Shown: piece by piece, positions 37,467 through 46,257 of the stretch
Layout of the letters: the number at the start of each line of letters is the position of its first letter
Position numbering within the stretch: the first letter of the stretch is position 1
Source: Aquibacillus albus
GTDB lineage: Bacteria; Bacillota; Bacilli; Bacillales; Amphibacillaceae
DNA: 64,000 nt
Reading direction: 5' to 3'
Assembly: GCF_016908325.1 (NCBI RefSeq)
Contig: NZ_JAFBDR010000017.1
Coordinates: 32,004 to 96,003, forward strand
Notes under the pieces: generated by a model
What the model was told of the DNA's origin: nothing
What the model saw: the letters and a program-made list of their open reading frames with translations, nothing else
Database searches by the model: none
Translations under genes and position numbers: made by a program

Positions 37467-37941
37467 TAATGATTTGGAATTAATATCAGGAATAGTCAAA
37501 ATCCTGATGTTTAAAGCTCCTGGAAGTATCAAAAAAAGGTATAAATGCAGCAATTATTGTAAACTTTATTAGCTATTTGTTTCTGATGCTAGTTATAACA
37601 ATTAGCTAGGAAGTTACAAAAATTGCTGTACGCTTAGTAATCTTAAGGTGTGTCCATATAAGAACGAAAAGTAGCTTCATAAATGCGAAAGGGTATGGTT
37701 TGGGCTTCAGGATAGTAACTTTTTAATTTTAATTATATTTTCTTAAAAACTGGAACTTTGAAGTTGTTCTAAGACAAACTAATAATCTATTAACTATAAG
37801 GATACATGAAATATGTATCCTCGGATTCTTGCGAAATATAGATAAACGAAATGGGAATAGTATCAAGTAACTATTTTCGGAAAAGCAGTGAATTTTGATG
37901 AAATAGAACTTTTTACCTTTATGTAAGAAAGGAGCTTCCAA
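37467..37941. other. intergenic region before the second GH95 gene
   Basis: No credible ORF is seen. The one clear structure is the near-palindrome GGATACAT-gaaat-ATGTATCC at 37800-37820, about 120 bases before the GH95 start, which could be a hairpin or an operator. I find no good cre site here. Confidence 0.4.
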
Positions 37942-40239
37942 TTGAAGGACAATACAAATTTATTATGGTATAAACAGCCAGCTAAGGATTGGAATGAAGC
38001 TTTGCCGTTAGGGAATGGTAGATTAGGTGGTATGGTTTATGGTCTTGTAAACAAGGAGCATGTTCAATTAAATGAGGATTCTGTCTGGTATGGAGGACCA
38101 AGAGATAGGAATAACCCAGATGCTTTAAAGCATCTACACAAAATAAGAAAGTTGTTATCAGATGGAAGATTGAAAGAAGCGGAGGAGTTGGCGTCGCTTG
38201 CTTTTACAGGTATTCCAGAAACTCAACGTCATTATGAACCACTTGGTGATCTACTATTAAACATGAACCATGGAGAACAAGAGGTAAGTGATTATCGTAG
38301 AGAATTAGATTTAAAAACAGCAATTGCAACTGTAAGGTTTACTATAGATGGGGTTACATACAATCGTGAAATCTTTACTAGCTATCCTGACCAAGTAATG
38401 GTTATAAGACTGACTGCATCGAAAGAGAAATCCATTTCATTTCAAGCTTTTCTAGATCGTGCGAATGCTAGAAATTATGACGAACTAGAAGCACTAACTA
38501 ATGATTGTATCATGATGCGAGGAGAAACCGGGGGGAAAGATGGAATTGCGTTTAGATGTGGAGTTAAGGCAATTTCAGAGAATGGAGTAGTTAAAACACT
38601 AGGAAATAGATTAATAGTAGAAGAAGCAGATGCAGTTACATTAATCCTTTCTGCGGCTACTTCTTACCGATTTGATAAACCAGATAAACAATGTTTGGAA
38701 ACAATTGAGAAAGCTGCAGCAAGGTCGTACGGTGAGCTCCGAAAGAATCATATTGATGATTATCAACACTTATTCAACAGAGTAGATTTACAATTAAATC
38801 AAAATAAGGAACTGGCAGGGCTTCCGACTGATCAACGATTAGAAAGGGTAAGACAAGGGAATGAAGACTCTGCACTAATTAGTACTTATTTTCAATTTGG
38901 AAGGTATCTATTAATTTCGTCTAGTAGACCCAATTCTTTACCAGCAACTTTGCAAGGAATTTGGAATAATCGTATGCTCCCTCCTTGGGATAGTAAATTT
39001 ACGATTAATATAAATACAGAGATGAATTATTGGCCAGCGGAAATTTGTAATCTAACAGAATGCCATGAGCCTCTCTTTGATCATATTGAGAAGATAAAGG
39101 AAAATGGTAAGAAAACGGCAACTTCCATGTATGGTTGCCGAGGTTTTACTGCTCATCATAACACAGACATTTGGGGAGATACAGCACCGCAGGACATTTA
39201 TATGCCTGCTACGTTATGGCCGACAGGTGCAGCTTGGTTATGTTTACACTTATGGGAGCATTATCAATTCACTGGTGATGAAGAATTCTTAAATAAATCT
39301 TATGATACTTTAAAAGAAGCCTCTTTATTTTTTGTAGATTTTCTCGTTGAAAATAAAGAAGGACTTTTAATTACAACTCCTTCCGTATCACCTGAAAACA
39401 CATACATTTTACCAAATGGTGAAAAGGGAACTTTGTGCGAAGGCCCATCAATGGACAGCCAAATAATATATGCGCTGTTTTCAAGTTGTATTCGAGCTAG
39501 TGAAATTTTAGGAATGGATGAATCATTTAGAGGTAAATTAGTTGAATTAATGGAGAAGTTACCCAAGCCAAAAATAGGTAAACACGGCCAAATTCAAGAG
39601 TGGTTAGAAGACTATGAGGAAGCAGAGCCTGGTCACCGACATATTTCACACTTATTTGCGCTTCACCCTGGAGATCAAATTACTCCGCGAACCACGCCTG
39701 AATTAGCAGAAGCGGCTAAAGTTACCTTGGGGAGAAGATTAAAACATGGTGGTGGGCATACTGGTTGGAGCCGTGCCTGGATTATTAACATGTGGGCCCG
39801 GTTAGAAGAAGAAGAGTTAGCGTATCAAAATATACTGGATCTTTTAAAATCATCTACATTGCCTAATTTATTGGATAACCATCCACCGTTTCAAATTGAT
39901 GGGAATTTTGGTGGCACAGCAGGTATTGCAGAGTTGTTACTACAAAGTCATAATGACGAGCTTCACTTGCTGCCAGCTCTACCAAAAGCGTGGAAGAGTG
40001 GGAAGGTAAAAGGTTTAAAAGCTAGAGGTGGATATGAAGTAGATTTAGAGTGGGAGGACCATAAAATGATATCATGTACCATCACAGCACAAAATGATGG
40101 GGTATGTAGGATTAGAACGGATCTTCCACTAGAGGTAAATACAGAAGCACAAATGCCACTACTTGCAGAAAAGGGTGTAGGGCTTTATGAATTTGAGACT
40201 AAGAGTGGAACTGCCTATAATTTGCCTTATAAAATTTAG
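37942..40239 (+). CDS. GH95 family alpha-L-fucosidase (second copy, cytoplasmic)
   Basis: The 765-residue protein starts with TTG at 37942 after AAAGGAGC and has no signal peptide. It has the same GH95 marks as the first copy: [19 protein letters not shown] and [13 protein letters not shown]. It follows the transporter genes but has its own 547-base upstream region. The two GH95 enzymes differ widely outside the active site, so they look like separate family members rather than a recent duplication. Alpha-1,2-L-galactosidase activity is known for some GH95 members and is an alternative. Confidence 0.92.
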   Translation: MKDNTNLLWYKQPAKDWNEALPLGNGRLGGMVYGLVNKEHVQLNEDSVWYGGPRDRNNPDALKHLHKIRKLLSDGRLKEAEELASLAFTGIPETQRHYEPLGDLLLNMNHGEQEVSDYRRELDLKTAIATVRFTIDGVTYNREIFTSYPDQVMVIRLTASKEKSISFQAFLDRANARNYDELEALTNDCIMMRGETGGKDGIAFRCGVKAISENGVVKTLGNRLIVEEADAVTLILSAATSYRFDKPDKQCLETIEKAAARSYGELRKNHIDDYQHLFNRVDLQLNQNKELAGLPTDQRLERVRQGNEDSALISTYFQFGRYLLISSSRPNSLPATLQGIWNNRMLPPWDSKFTININTEMNYWPAEICNLTECHEPLFDHIEKIKENGKKTATSMYGCRGFTAHHNTDIWGDTAPQDIYMPATLWPTGAAWLCLHLWEHYQFTGDEEFLNKSYDTLKEASLFFVDFLVENKEGLLITTPSVSPENTYILPNGEKGTLCEGPSMDSQIIYALFSSCIRASEILGMDESFRGKLVELMEKLPKPKIGKHGQIQEWLEDYEEAEPGHRHISHLFALHPGDQITPRTTPELAEAAKVTLGRRLKHGGGHTGWSRAWIINMWARLEEEELAYQNILDLLKSSTLPNLLDNHPPFQIDGNFGGTAGIAELLLQSHNDELHLLPALPKAWKSGKVKGLKARGGYEVDLEWEDHKMISCTITAQNDGVCRIRTDLPLEVNTEAQMPLLAEKGVGLYEFETKSGTAYNLPYKI

Positions 40240-40470
40240 TGTAATCTTCGCCGCTTTGACCTGTTTGCTTCTAATTTCTCGACTTATAAAGGAATATTGG
40301 ATGTTTTGTAGAATTATATATAAAGGACAATCAATAGATAGGTGTTTGATCATTACATTAAGTTAAGTAATTTTAATGTTCTATCGTAGTGAATTTGGAA
40401 TAGCTATAAAAGAAGTGCTGAATATTAAAGCATACAAAAAATCTGTCTTTGAATTAGCGGGAGGCTATCA

Positions 40471-40731
40471 ATGGAGGTACTAAAAGTATCATCAAAATCA
40501 AATCCAAGTTCAGTTGCAGGGGCAATAGCTGGAATGTTAAGAGAAAATGGTAAAACAGAAATTCAAGCGATTGGAGCTGGAGCTATTAATCAATCAATTA
40601 AAGCGGTTGCAATTGCCAGAGGTTATATTGCACCAAGTGGCATAAATCTAATTTGTATTCCTGCATTTACTACCATCACCATTAATAACGAAGAACGAAC
40701 AGCGATTAAATTGATTGTAGAACCAAGATAG
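40471..40731 (+). CDS. spoVS: stage V sporulation protein S
   Basis: The 86-residue protein has the Alba-like SpoVS sequence (MEVLKVSSKSNPSSVAGAIA, then IQAIGAGAINQSIKAVAIARGYI) and the usual length. SpoVS is needed for spore coat assembly and cortex formation and is driven by sigma-H in B. subtilis. GGGAGG stands before the ATG. It is the last gene before the right-hand tRNA remnant and is away from its B. subtilis neighbours ymdB and tdh. A second spoVS copy elsewhere in the genome is possible. Confidence 0.95.
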   Translation: MEVLKVSSKSNPSSVAGAIAGMLRENGKTEIQAIGAGAINQSIKAVAIARGYIAPSGINLICIPAFTTITINNEERTAIKLIVEPR

Positions 40732-40774
40732 TATTCAGTACATCTGTCAGGAAGAATGGAACCTAGGCGGTGCA

Positions 40775-40845
40775 ACAAAACACTTGTGGCAGAGCACTTG
40801 CTTAGCACGTAACAGGTTAGCGGTTCGAGTCCGCTATGTTATTAC
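40775..40845 (+). pseudogene. tRNA-like remnant at the right edge of the accessory region
   Basis: The T-arm AGCGG-TTCGAGT-CCGCT and the following ATG are identical to those of the tRNA-Ala gene at 20116 (20 identical bases, 40819-40838 and 20164-20183). GGCAGAGCACTTG resembles the D and anticodon stem. The anticodon stem (CTTGC with GTAAC) and the acceptor stem are broken, so it is not functional. A terminator hairpin follows, as for a real tRNA gene. Confidence 0.6.
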
Positions 40846-40883
40846 GCCGGTTTGAGGTGAAACTCAATTCGGCGTTATTTTTG
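40842..40883 (+). terminator. terminator after the tRNA-like remnant
   Basis: TTACGCCG pairs with CGGCGTTA, with an inner TGAG/CTCA stem, followed by TTTTT. Confidence 0.7.
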
Positions 40884-41217
40884 TGCTTTTGATGGGGGAG
40901 GAATGAGGATTTTGGAGCGGTCTTTGCTCCTTTATTTCATCCGAAATGGCCGATTTTAAAGGCTGGGTGGACATCTGTTTCGTTATTTGATAGGAATTCG
41001 TTGAAAATGAACATTTTTTATACGAAAAACGGTAACGTCCGCGAACCCCTGGAAAAGCAGTAAAATCACAAAAATTAGTGATTAAATGTCCGTTGTCCTA
41101 CACTGCCTTACCGATATGTTATCTGTTTAATATTGAATGTTTAGGAGAAGTTATTAAAGAAGTTATAAACCTTCATAACTTTTAAGTCAGATATCTCAAG
41201 TGAAAGGATGGGGTTGT

Positions 41218-42660
41218 GTGGACAATTGGTTTAGTGCAGATACGTGGTTTGGAGATTTTGTATCCTGGGGTAATAATCTCATATGGGCATATATTCTTAT
41301 TGCACTTCTTCTTATTTTAGGTTTTTGGTTCACTTTTGTAACGAAATTTGTTCAATTTCGATTATTGGGAGAAATGGTTCGAGAGCTTTTTCGAGGAACC
41401 GATCGAACTGCTTTTAAAGAGGGAAAAGGAACGACACCATTTCAAGCATTTGCTATTAGTACAGCAGCACGTGTCGGAACGGGAAACCTCGCTGGTGTAG
41501 CAGTGGCAATCTCTCTTGGTGGTCCTGGGGCTATTTTTTGGATGTGGCTCATTGCACTTATTGGTGCTGCGACCGGATTTGTAGAGAGTACTTTAGCTCA
41601 AATTTACAAAGTAAAGGATAAAAATGGGTTTCGAGGTGGCCCTGCTTATTATATGGAAAAAGCACTTGGAGCACGATGGCTTGGTGTCCTGTTTGCGGTT
41701 CTAATCACACTCTGTTTTGGTCTCATTTTTAATGCTGTTCAAACCAATACGATTGCTGATGCTTTCGTTGGTGCTTATGACATAAATCCATTAATCGTAG
41801 GGATAATAATTGCTTTTCTCATCGGATTTATTATTTTCGGAGGAATTCGTCGTATTGCTGTTGTTGCCGAGGTGATTGTGCCAGTATTTGCAATAGGATA
41901 TATATTGGTAGCACTCGTTATTATGATTATGAACATTGCTGAGCTTCCAGCTGTGTTTTCATTAATTTTTAGTCATGCATTTGGTCTTCAAGAAGTGGTA
42001 GGAGGCGGGTTTGGTGCTGCAATGATGAACGGTATTCAACGTGGTTTATTCTCCAATGAAGCGGGAATGGGAAGTGCACCCAATGCTGCTGCCACTGTTT
42101 ATGTCACACATCCAGTTAAACAAGGACTTATCCAATCGTTAAGCGTATTGATTGATACGATTATTATTTGTAGTGCAACCGCATTTCTTATTTTGTTATC
42201 AGGTGTTTATACGGTTGGTGAAATCGAGGGTGTTCAACTGACACAAGAAGCGATGGCAAATCATTTGGGTGAATGGTCTACGATATTTGTCACGGTTGCA
42301 ATTTTCTTCTTTGCATTTAGTTCATTGCTCGGTAATTATTATTATGGGGAAGCAAACGTAGAATTTATGTCTGAAAAACCGCTTTATCTAAACATTTTCC
42401 GTGTAGCTTTTCTTATTATGGTATTGATCGGAGCGACTAGTGAATTGGAAATTATTTGGCAGCTGGCAGATTTATTTATGGGCTCAATGGCAATTGTAAA
42501 CTTGGTTGCGATTGCTCTCTTAACTAAAATCGCTACAAGTGCTTTAAAGGATTATCAGGCACAACGCCGTGAAGGGAAAGATCCTGCTTTTTACCGCGAC
42601 AGTTTTACTGGACTTAAAAATGCAGAAAGCTGGGAAAAACGACCGGAGACAGAAAAGTAA
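41218..42660 (+). CDS. alanine/glycine:cation symporter (AGCS family)
   Basis: I take the GTG at 41218, which has AAAGGATG nine bases before; an in-frame GTG at 41200 lacks such a site. The 480-residue membrane protein has about ten helices and the AGCS signature AISTAARVGTGNLAGVA plus GLFSNEAGMGSAPNAAAT. It takes up alanine or glycine with sodium. The 330-base region before it holds no gene; an AATCAC/GTGATT hairpin is near 41067-41085. Confidence 0.93.
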   Translation: MDNWFSADTWFGDFVSWGNNLIWAYILIALLLILGFWFTFVTKFVQFRLLGEMVRELFRGTDRTAFKEGKGTTPFQAFAISTAARVGTGNLAGVAVAISLGGPGAIFWMWLIALIGAATGFVESTLAQIYKVKDKNGFRGGPAYYMEKALGARWLGVLFAVLITLCFGLIFNAVQTNTIADAFVGAYDINPLIVGIIIAFLIGFIIFGGIRRIAVVAEVIVPVFAIGYILVALVIMIMNIAELPAVFSLIFSHAFGLQEVVGGGFGAAMMNGIQRGLFSNEAGMGSAPNAAATVYVTHPVKQGLIQSLSVLIDTIIICSATAFLILLSGVYTVGEIEGVQLTQEAMANHLGEWSTIFVTVAIFFFAFSSLLGNYYYGEANVEFMSEKPLYLNIFRVAFLIMVLIGATSELEIIWQLADLFMGSMAIVNLVAIALLTKIATSALKDYQAQRREGKDPAFYRDSFTGLKNAESWEKRPETEK

Positions 42661-42689
42661 AGAACAGATTCTGATTTAAATCAAAATAA

Positions 42690-42726
42690 AAAGGGGATCA
42701 GCTTAAAAGGAGTGCTAATCCCCTTT
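42690..42726. terminator. terminator between the symporter and the cytochrome-like gene
   Basis: AAAGGGGAT and ATCCCCTTT form a hairpin with flanking A and T runs that can serve both converging genes. Confidence 0.8.
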
Positions 42727-42729
42727 GTT

Positions 42730-43119
42730 TCATTTATCTAAGTTCTGCATGTCTTCCTTTTTTACATTTTTAAGAATATTGATTGCAAACAAAATAACAG
42801 CAATTACAACGGCAGTAGCGCCAATTGGAATGAAAAATTCAACAGAAGTATTTCCCTGAACTAAAAAGAAAAGACCTATCATCATCAATGGAAGACCGAT
42901 ATTATGAAGCCAAAAATGTAATTTACCTAAAATGCTGATTTCTGCTTTTGGAAACAGTGTGTAAAGGATACCCGCCAATGTCATTGCAGTCCAACCTAAT
43001 AAGTTGATATGTACATGAACACCTGTGAGATTGTACGCGTGACTAACTGACATGTAATAACCGAGGAACACGCCAATGACAAAGTAAACGACCGAAATTT
43101 TAATAAATTTGATTCCCAT
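42730..43119 (-). CDS. small heme-copper-oxidase-like membrane protein
   Basis: The 129-residue protein has four predicted helices. The motif HVHINLLGW lies at the start of the second helix and a second His pair in KLHFWLHNIG. These resemble the heme-ligand region of cytochrome oxidase/NorB subunit I, and Bacillus relatives are often labelled cytochrome-c oxidase. At this size it cannot be a complete oxidase. Heme binding is inferred. The 67-residue membrane gene lies 42 bases upstream on the same strand, so the two are probably co-transcribed. Confidence 0.65.
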   Translation of the reverse strand: MGIKFIKISVVYFVIGVFLGYYMSVSHAYNLTGVHVHINLLGWTAMTLAGILYTLFPKAEISILGKLHFWLHNIGLPLMMIGLFFLVQGNTSVEFFIPIGATAVVIAVILFAINILKNVKKEDMQNLDK

Positions 43120-43161
43120 CCTCTCACCTCCTTTTTAGGTCTTGTCGTTAGTAGCAACAAT

Positions 43162-43365
43162 TCAAAATTTTCCCTTTTTGCCAATAAGAACCATGAATCC
43201 ATTGAAAATAATCATACCTGAAAATACGAGCACTGTAAGAACACCGATAAGAAATACCAGAGGCTCTAAAGGATGCAAAAATCCATTCAAAGGAACTTTA
43301 ATGAGTGCAAAGCCTGAAAAAATGCAGGATAAGTACAATAGTAGTAAATGATTTATTTTAATCAC
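43162..43365 (-). CDS. small two-helix membrane protein
   Basis: The 67-residue product has two hydrophobic helices (LLLLYLSCIFSGFALI and PLVFLIGVLTVLVFSGMIIF) and a basic tail. The first possible start, GTG at 43365, overlaps its own AGAGGTGAT ribosome site. The codons at ideal spacing are ATT and ATA, so the start is uncertain. I do not recognise a family. It probably works with the heme-oxidase-like protein downstream. Confidence 0.55.
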   Translation of the reverse strand: MIKINHLLLLYLSCIFSGFALIKVPLNGFLHPLEPLVFLIGVLTVLVFSGMIIFNGFMVLIGKKGKF

Positions 43366-43466
43366 CTCTTTTCATTTATATCTATTTATTCAGGACTTAT
43401 GCTAAAAAATTCGGAGGTTTTCGTTTGGGGAAGTAGCGACAATCGACTTAGCAAAATAGAATAGAA

Positions 43467-43498
43467 AAAACGCTCAGTCAATTGACCTGAGCGTTTTT
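43467..43498. terminator. bidirectional terminator
   Basis: AAACGCTCAG and CTGAGCGTTT with A and T runs stand between the DUF1450 gene (minus strand) and the small membrane protein promoter region. Confidence 0.82.
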
Positions 43499-43548
43499 GG
43501 GGTGTAAGCGGATATGGAGTTACCTTTAGTTTTTGTGCTGGAATCCGC

Positions 43549-43794
43549 TTATTGGTAAATAGCTAGTTCTTCTTCGATTGCAGCTCTTATTTTTTCCAGA
43601 CATGCCTCTGGATCTTTGGCATGAATTCGTTTTCCGTTTATCATGGCATACGGCTTTAAACGACATAAACCACAAAAGCTTAAGCAGTCACTTACCAATA
43701 CTGCAACTTCCGGATATTCCGATTCAATAATTCCCTCTATATCAATCGTATTCATTAGATTACTGTCACATATTTCAACGACAACGATTCCCAT
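43549..43794 (-). CDS. DUF1450 family protein
   Basis: The 81-residue protein has the thioredoxin-like DUF1450 pattern: VVVEICDSN at the start, the cysteine cluster DCLSFCGLCRLKPYAMINGK in the middle, and a helical end. The CxxxCxxC arrangement suggests metal or iron-sulfur binding or a redox role, which is not proven. ATG at 43794 follows AAGGTGATT. B. subtilis YuzB is a relative. Confidence 0.83.
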   Translation of the reverse strand: MGIVVVEICDSNLMNTIDIEGIIESEYPEVAVLVSDCLSFCGLCRLKPYAMINGKRIHAKDPEACLEKIRAAIEEELAIYQ

Positions 43795-44071
43795 GTAGAA
43801 TCACCTTCTTTATCTTTCACTCTGTTACTGCAGTTCATAAAGTAACGCTGTTTCAGTAAATTGTCAACCAAATGTTATAGTTTGTTTATTTATTATTCGT
43901 TAACGATATCAAGTAAAAACGTTTTTCCTACCAACTATAATACCATTTCTATGGAGTTTTTATGTGATTTGGAGGAAGTGCACTTGGAAAGTATTAAATC
44001 ACGGCGAAGAGAAAATTTTTAGATCGTCAATCGCGTGTAGCAATAACGCATTTGTTCTAATGGTTTTGTAA
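43795..44071. other. intergenic region before the coat gene
   Basis: I see no supported gene. The only coding hint is a 12-codon ORF from a TTG at 43985 with a good GGAGG site, too short to call. Confidence 0.4.
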
Positions 44072-44097
44072 CATGAAACTGTACCTCTCATATGATA
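44071..44097 (+). promoter_or_regulatory. sigma-K type promoter of the coat-like gene
   Basis: AC (44071-44072), 16 bases, then CATATGATA (44089-44097) fits the sigma-K pattern AC-N16-CATANNNTA exactly. It lies 31 bases before the coat gene start, which implies mother-cell expression late in sporulation. Sigma-E recognises a similar -10 and is possible. Confidence 0.65.
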
Positions 44098-44127
44098 AAA
44101 AAGAACAGAAGGGGAGGTAAATAAAGC

Positions 44128-44643
44128 ATGTTACCAATGGTTGATGTCGGTTTAATGGATGAGCACCTATCTGGCCATGAAGGATTATTATTTAAATTAA
44201 AAAACTACGAAGCTATGGTAAAAGAGACGATGCTTAACAACATCATTCAGCAGGAAATTATCGTACTAAAAGACCATATCCGTGCGATGTTACAGTTATT
44301 AGACCCTGAAAATAAAGAGTGGGTTTCATTAAAAACAGATAATCCATCATTTGAAGTTCATCCCATTTCAGCACAATCAGATCATGAGCTTCATCAATTA
44401 AAAAAGATAGTAATGGAATTAAAAACGACTGTTAAGCACATGGCAAATGAAAATTATACTTCTGCATTAATGATGAAAAATCCCAATGTTAAGCATGTTC
44501 ATTTTCAAATGGCAATGCAGCAAGCTACGTTTCAAAATTATTTTGCACATATCATGAAGCTTATGGATTGGGAATATACTCCAAAGGCCGCGGAAAAAGA
44601 GCAAAAGAAGGTAATCCAAAAATTTGAACACCTTCTTGATTAA
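44128..44643 (+). CDS. spore coat protein, CotF-like
   Basis: The 171-residue helical protein resembles CotF-type coat proteins: LKNYEAMVKETMLNNIIQQEI, and KNPNVKHVHFQMAMQQATFQNYFAHIM with the family AxQQATFQNY-like pattern. It has no signal peptide and no cysteine. The upstream sigma-K promoter fits a coat component. ATG at 44128 follows GGGGAGG. Confidence 0.72.
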   Translation: MLPMVDVGLMDEHLSGHEGLLFKLKNYEAMVKETMLNNIIQQEIIVLKDHIRAMLQLLDPENKEWVSLKTDNPSFEVHPISAQSDHELHQLKKIVMELKTTVKHMANENYTSALMMKNPNVKHVHFQMAMQQATFQNYFAHIMKLMDWEYTPKAAEKEQKKVIQKFEHLLD

Positions 44644-44673
44644 AGTGTTTTCTAACTGACAAGAAGAGCCTTG

Positions 44674-45363
44674 CTAAAAAAATAACTGTACAATGATAGG
44701 CGTTATGATAGCAACAAGCATAGCGCTTATTGTCATGGATACCGTACTTACTGCACCCTCCATCTCACTATTTTCCATCATTCTGGCGGTTCCAATCGCA
44801 TGTGATGCGGTTCCCATTCCAATTCCTCTTGCAATCGGGTTATCAATTTGTACAAACCGTAACACTGTAAGCCCGAATACAGCTCCACCAATACCAGCGA
44901 ACATAACAAAAGCTGCAGCCAACGAAGGTGCGCCGCCAATTGTCGTAGCAATGTCCATTGAAACAGGAGTAGTTACATTTTTTGATGCAATCGAATAGAG
45001 TGTTACTTGTTTAAATTGAAGGATTTTAGCCATGAATACGCCACTAATAATACCAATGACAGATCCTAAACATACACCAATGGAAATTGGAACGATATAA
45101 GTTTTTAGTATATGCTTTTGTTTGTAAAGCGGGTAACCAAGCGATACGACAACAGGACCTAGCAAATAATCGAGCCATTGGCCCCCAATCATATAAGTTT
45201 CATAGGAAATACCTGAAACAAGCAAAAAGGCGGCTAGGACGAGTGTAGTCGTTAATATCGGTAACGAAAATGGGCTAGGATATCGATGATTGAATCGTAT
45301 GGCAACATAATAAAGACCAATAGTAGTGAATAGAAACATTAGACCAATAAGAAAATTAATCAT
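44674..45363 (-). CDS. LrgB/CidB family membrane protein
   Basis: The 229-residue protein has about six to seven helices and the LrgB signature: LLGPVVVSLGYPLYKQ, SKNVTTPVSMDIATTIGG and GTASHAIGTARMM. LrgB-type proteins work with small holin-like LrgA proteins in murein hydrolase control, cell lysis, or pyruvate transport (PftAB of B. subtilis). The partner gene overlaps its start by eight bases. Which activity applies is open. Confidence 0.9.
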   Translation of the reverse strand: MINFLIGLMFLFTTIGLYYVAIRFNHRYPSPFSLPILTTTLVLAAFLLVSGISYETYMIGGQWLDYLLGPVVVSLGYPLYKQKHILKTYIVPISIGVCLGSVIGIISGVFMAKILQFKQVTLYSIASKNVTTPVSMDIATTIGGAPSLAAAFVMFAGIGGAVFGLTVLRFVQIDNPIARGIGMGTASHAIGTARMMENSEMEGAVSTVSMTISAMLVAIITPIIVQLFF

Positions 45364-45724
45364 TTGTATCAGCCTTTCGTTTTAAAAGCCACTGTGCAAT
45401 GAGGCTGGAACTAATCATGACAAGTGCCGTACTAAAGAGTGCAATAAGAATCAATAAGGTCCCCTTGCCGGAGAAAACACCTAAATAATTAATAATCCCA
45501 ACCGTTACGGGTACGAAAATCAAGGGCATGATTCGAATTAAATAATTTGTTCCTTCTTCTACCCAAGCAGGTTTTATGATATTGGAAACAAGTAAGAGAA
45601 AAAACAAAATCATTCCTATAATACTTCCAGGAATGAATAAATCGAAAGCTTTTTGAATCGAAACCCCTACAATATAAATCGAATATAAGATGATAATATG
45701 AATAATAATTCGGAATACTTTCAA
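45356..45724 (-). CDS. CidA/LrgA family holin-like protein
   Basis: The 122-residue protein has four helices and the family pattern FDLFIPGSIIGMILFFLLL and NYLIRIMPLIFVPVTVGI. It is translationally coupled to the LrgB-type gene by an eight-base overlap. No lytTR-type regulator or lysR-type gene is adjacent. Confidence 0.9.
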   Translation of the reverse strand: MKVFRIIIHIIILYSIYIVGVSIQKAFDLFIPGSIIGMILFFLLLVSNIIKPAWVEEGTNYLIRIMPLIFVPVTVGIINYLGVFSGKGTLLILIALFSTALVMISSSLIAQWLLKRKADTND

Positions 45725-45945
45725 AAAGAATCGCCTTACTTTCCTCTAGTCTAAAAAATCATCACCTTATATTCTATCTAATTCACTAACCATTGTCTTT
45801 AATAAAGAATGAATTAATTTTTGTTTTTTTATGGAAAGGGAGGAATCTTGCCTTTTAAACCCGGGTGTTTGATGGTCTGAGAAAATTATCAAGAATATTC
45901 GTTTAGAAAAAGATGAAAGAAAAAGACTAACTCTAACTAGAATTC

Positions 45946-45979
45946 AAAAAGGCTGCCAACCATTTGGTGCAGCCTTTTT
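45946..45979. terminator. bidirectional terminator-like hairpin
   Basis: AAAAAGGCTGC and GCAGCCTTTTT form a perfect stem. No annotated gene ends next to it on either strand, so it may end a leftward read-through from the acetyltransferase gene or an unseen transcript. The rest of 45725-46050 shows no gene. Confidence 0.75.
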
Positions 45980-46054
45980 GATAAGATTGTCAAACTCATG
46001 CACCGAAAAGGGGAGGAATCGGGGTTTGGAAAAACGAATGAGTTAGACAACCAC

Positions 46055-46237
46055 TTACCCACAGTCTTTTCCACAATGAAACGTTTTTATACACAGTATT
46101 TTAAATAGTTATCCTCATTATCCACAAAGATTACAATTCTTATCCACAATTTTTATCAACAATTAAAGGTATTGTAAAATTAGTACTGGTTAACTTTATA
46201 CACAATGTGCACAAGTCTGTGGATAATTTTATCCACA
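46055..46237. other. cluster of DnaA boxes
   Basis: Six sites match the DnaA consensus TTATNCACA with no mismatch: TTATACACA at 46087 and 46196, TTATCCACA at 46118, 46140 and 46229, and its complement at 46218-46226. Two one-mismatch sites (TTACCCACA at 46055, TTTTCCACA at 46067) precede them. The last two form a palindrome around a two-base centre (46216-46239). This density is like an origin or a DnaA-titration or regulatory cluster, but no dnaA or dnaN gene is here. Confidence 0.85.
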
Positions 46238-46257
46238 GACGAACTAGAATCAAGAAA

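Noticed and set aside
40380..40470. Sigma-H promoter for spoVS
   Set aside because: A GAAT element is present near 40421 but the spacing to the best GGAAT-like -35 is about two to three bases too long, so I did not list it.
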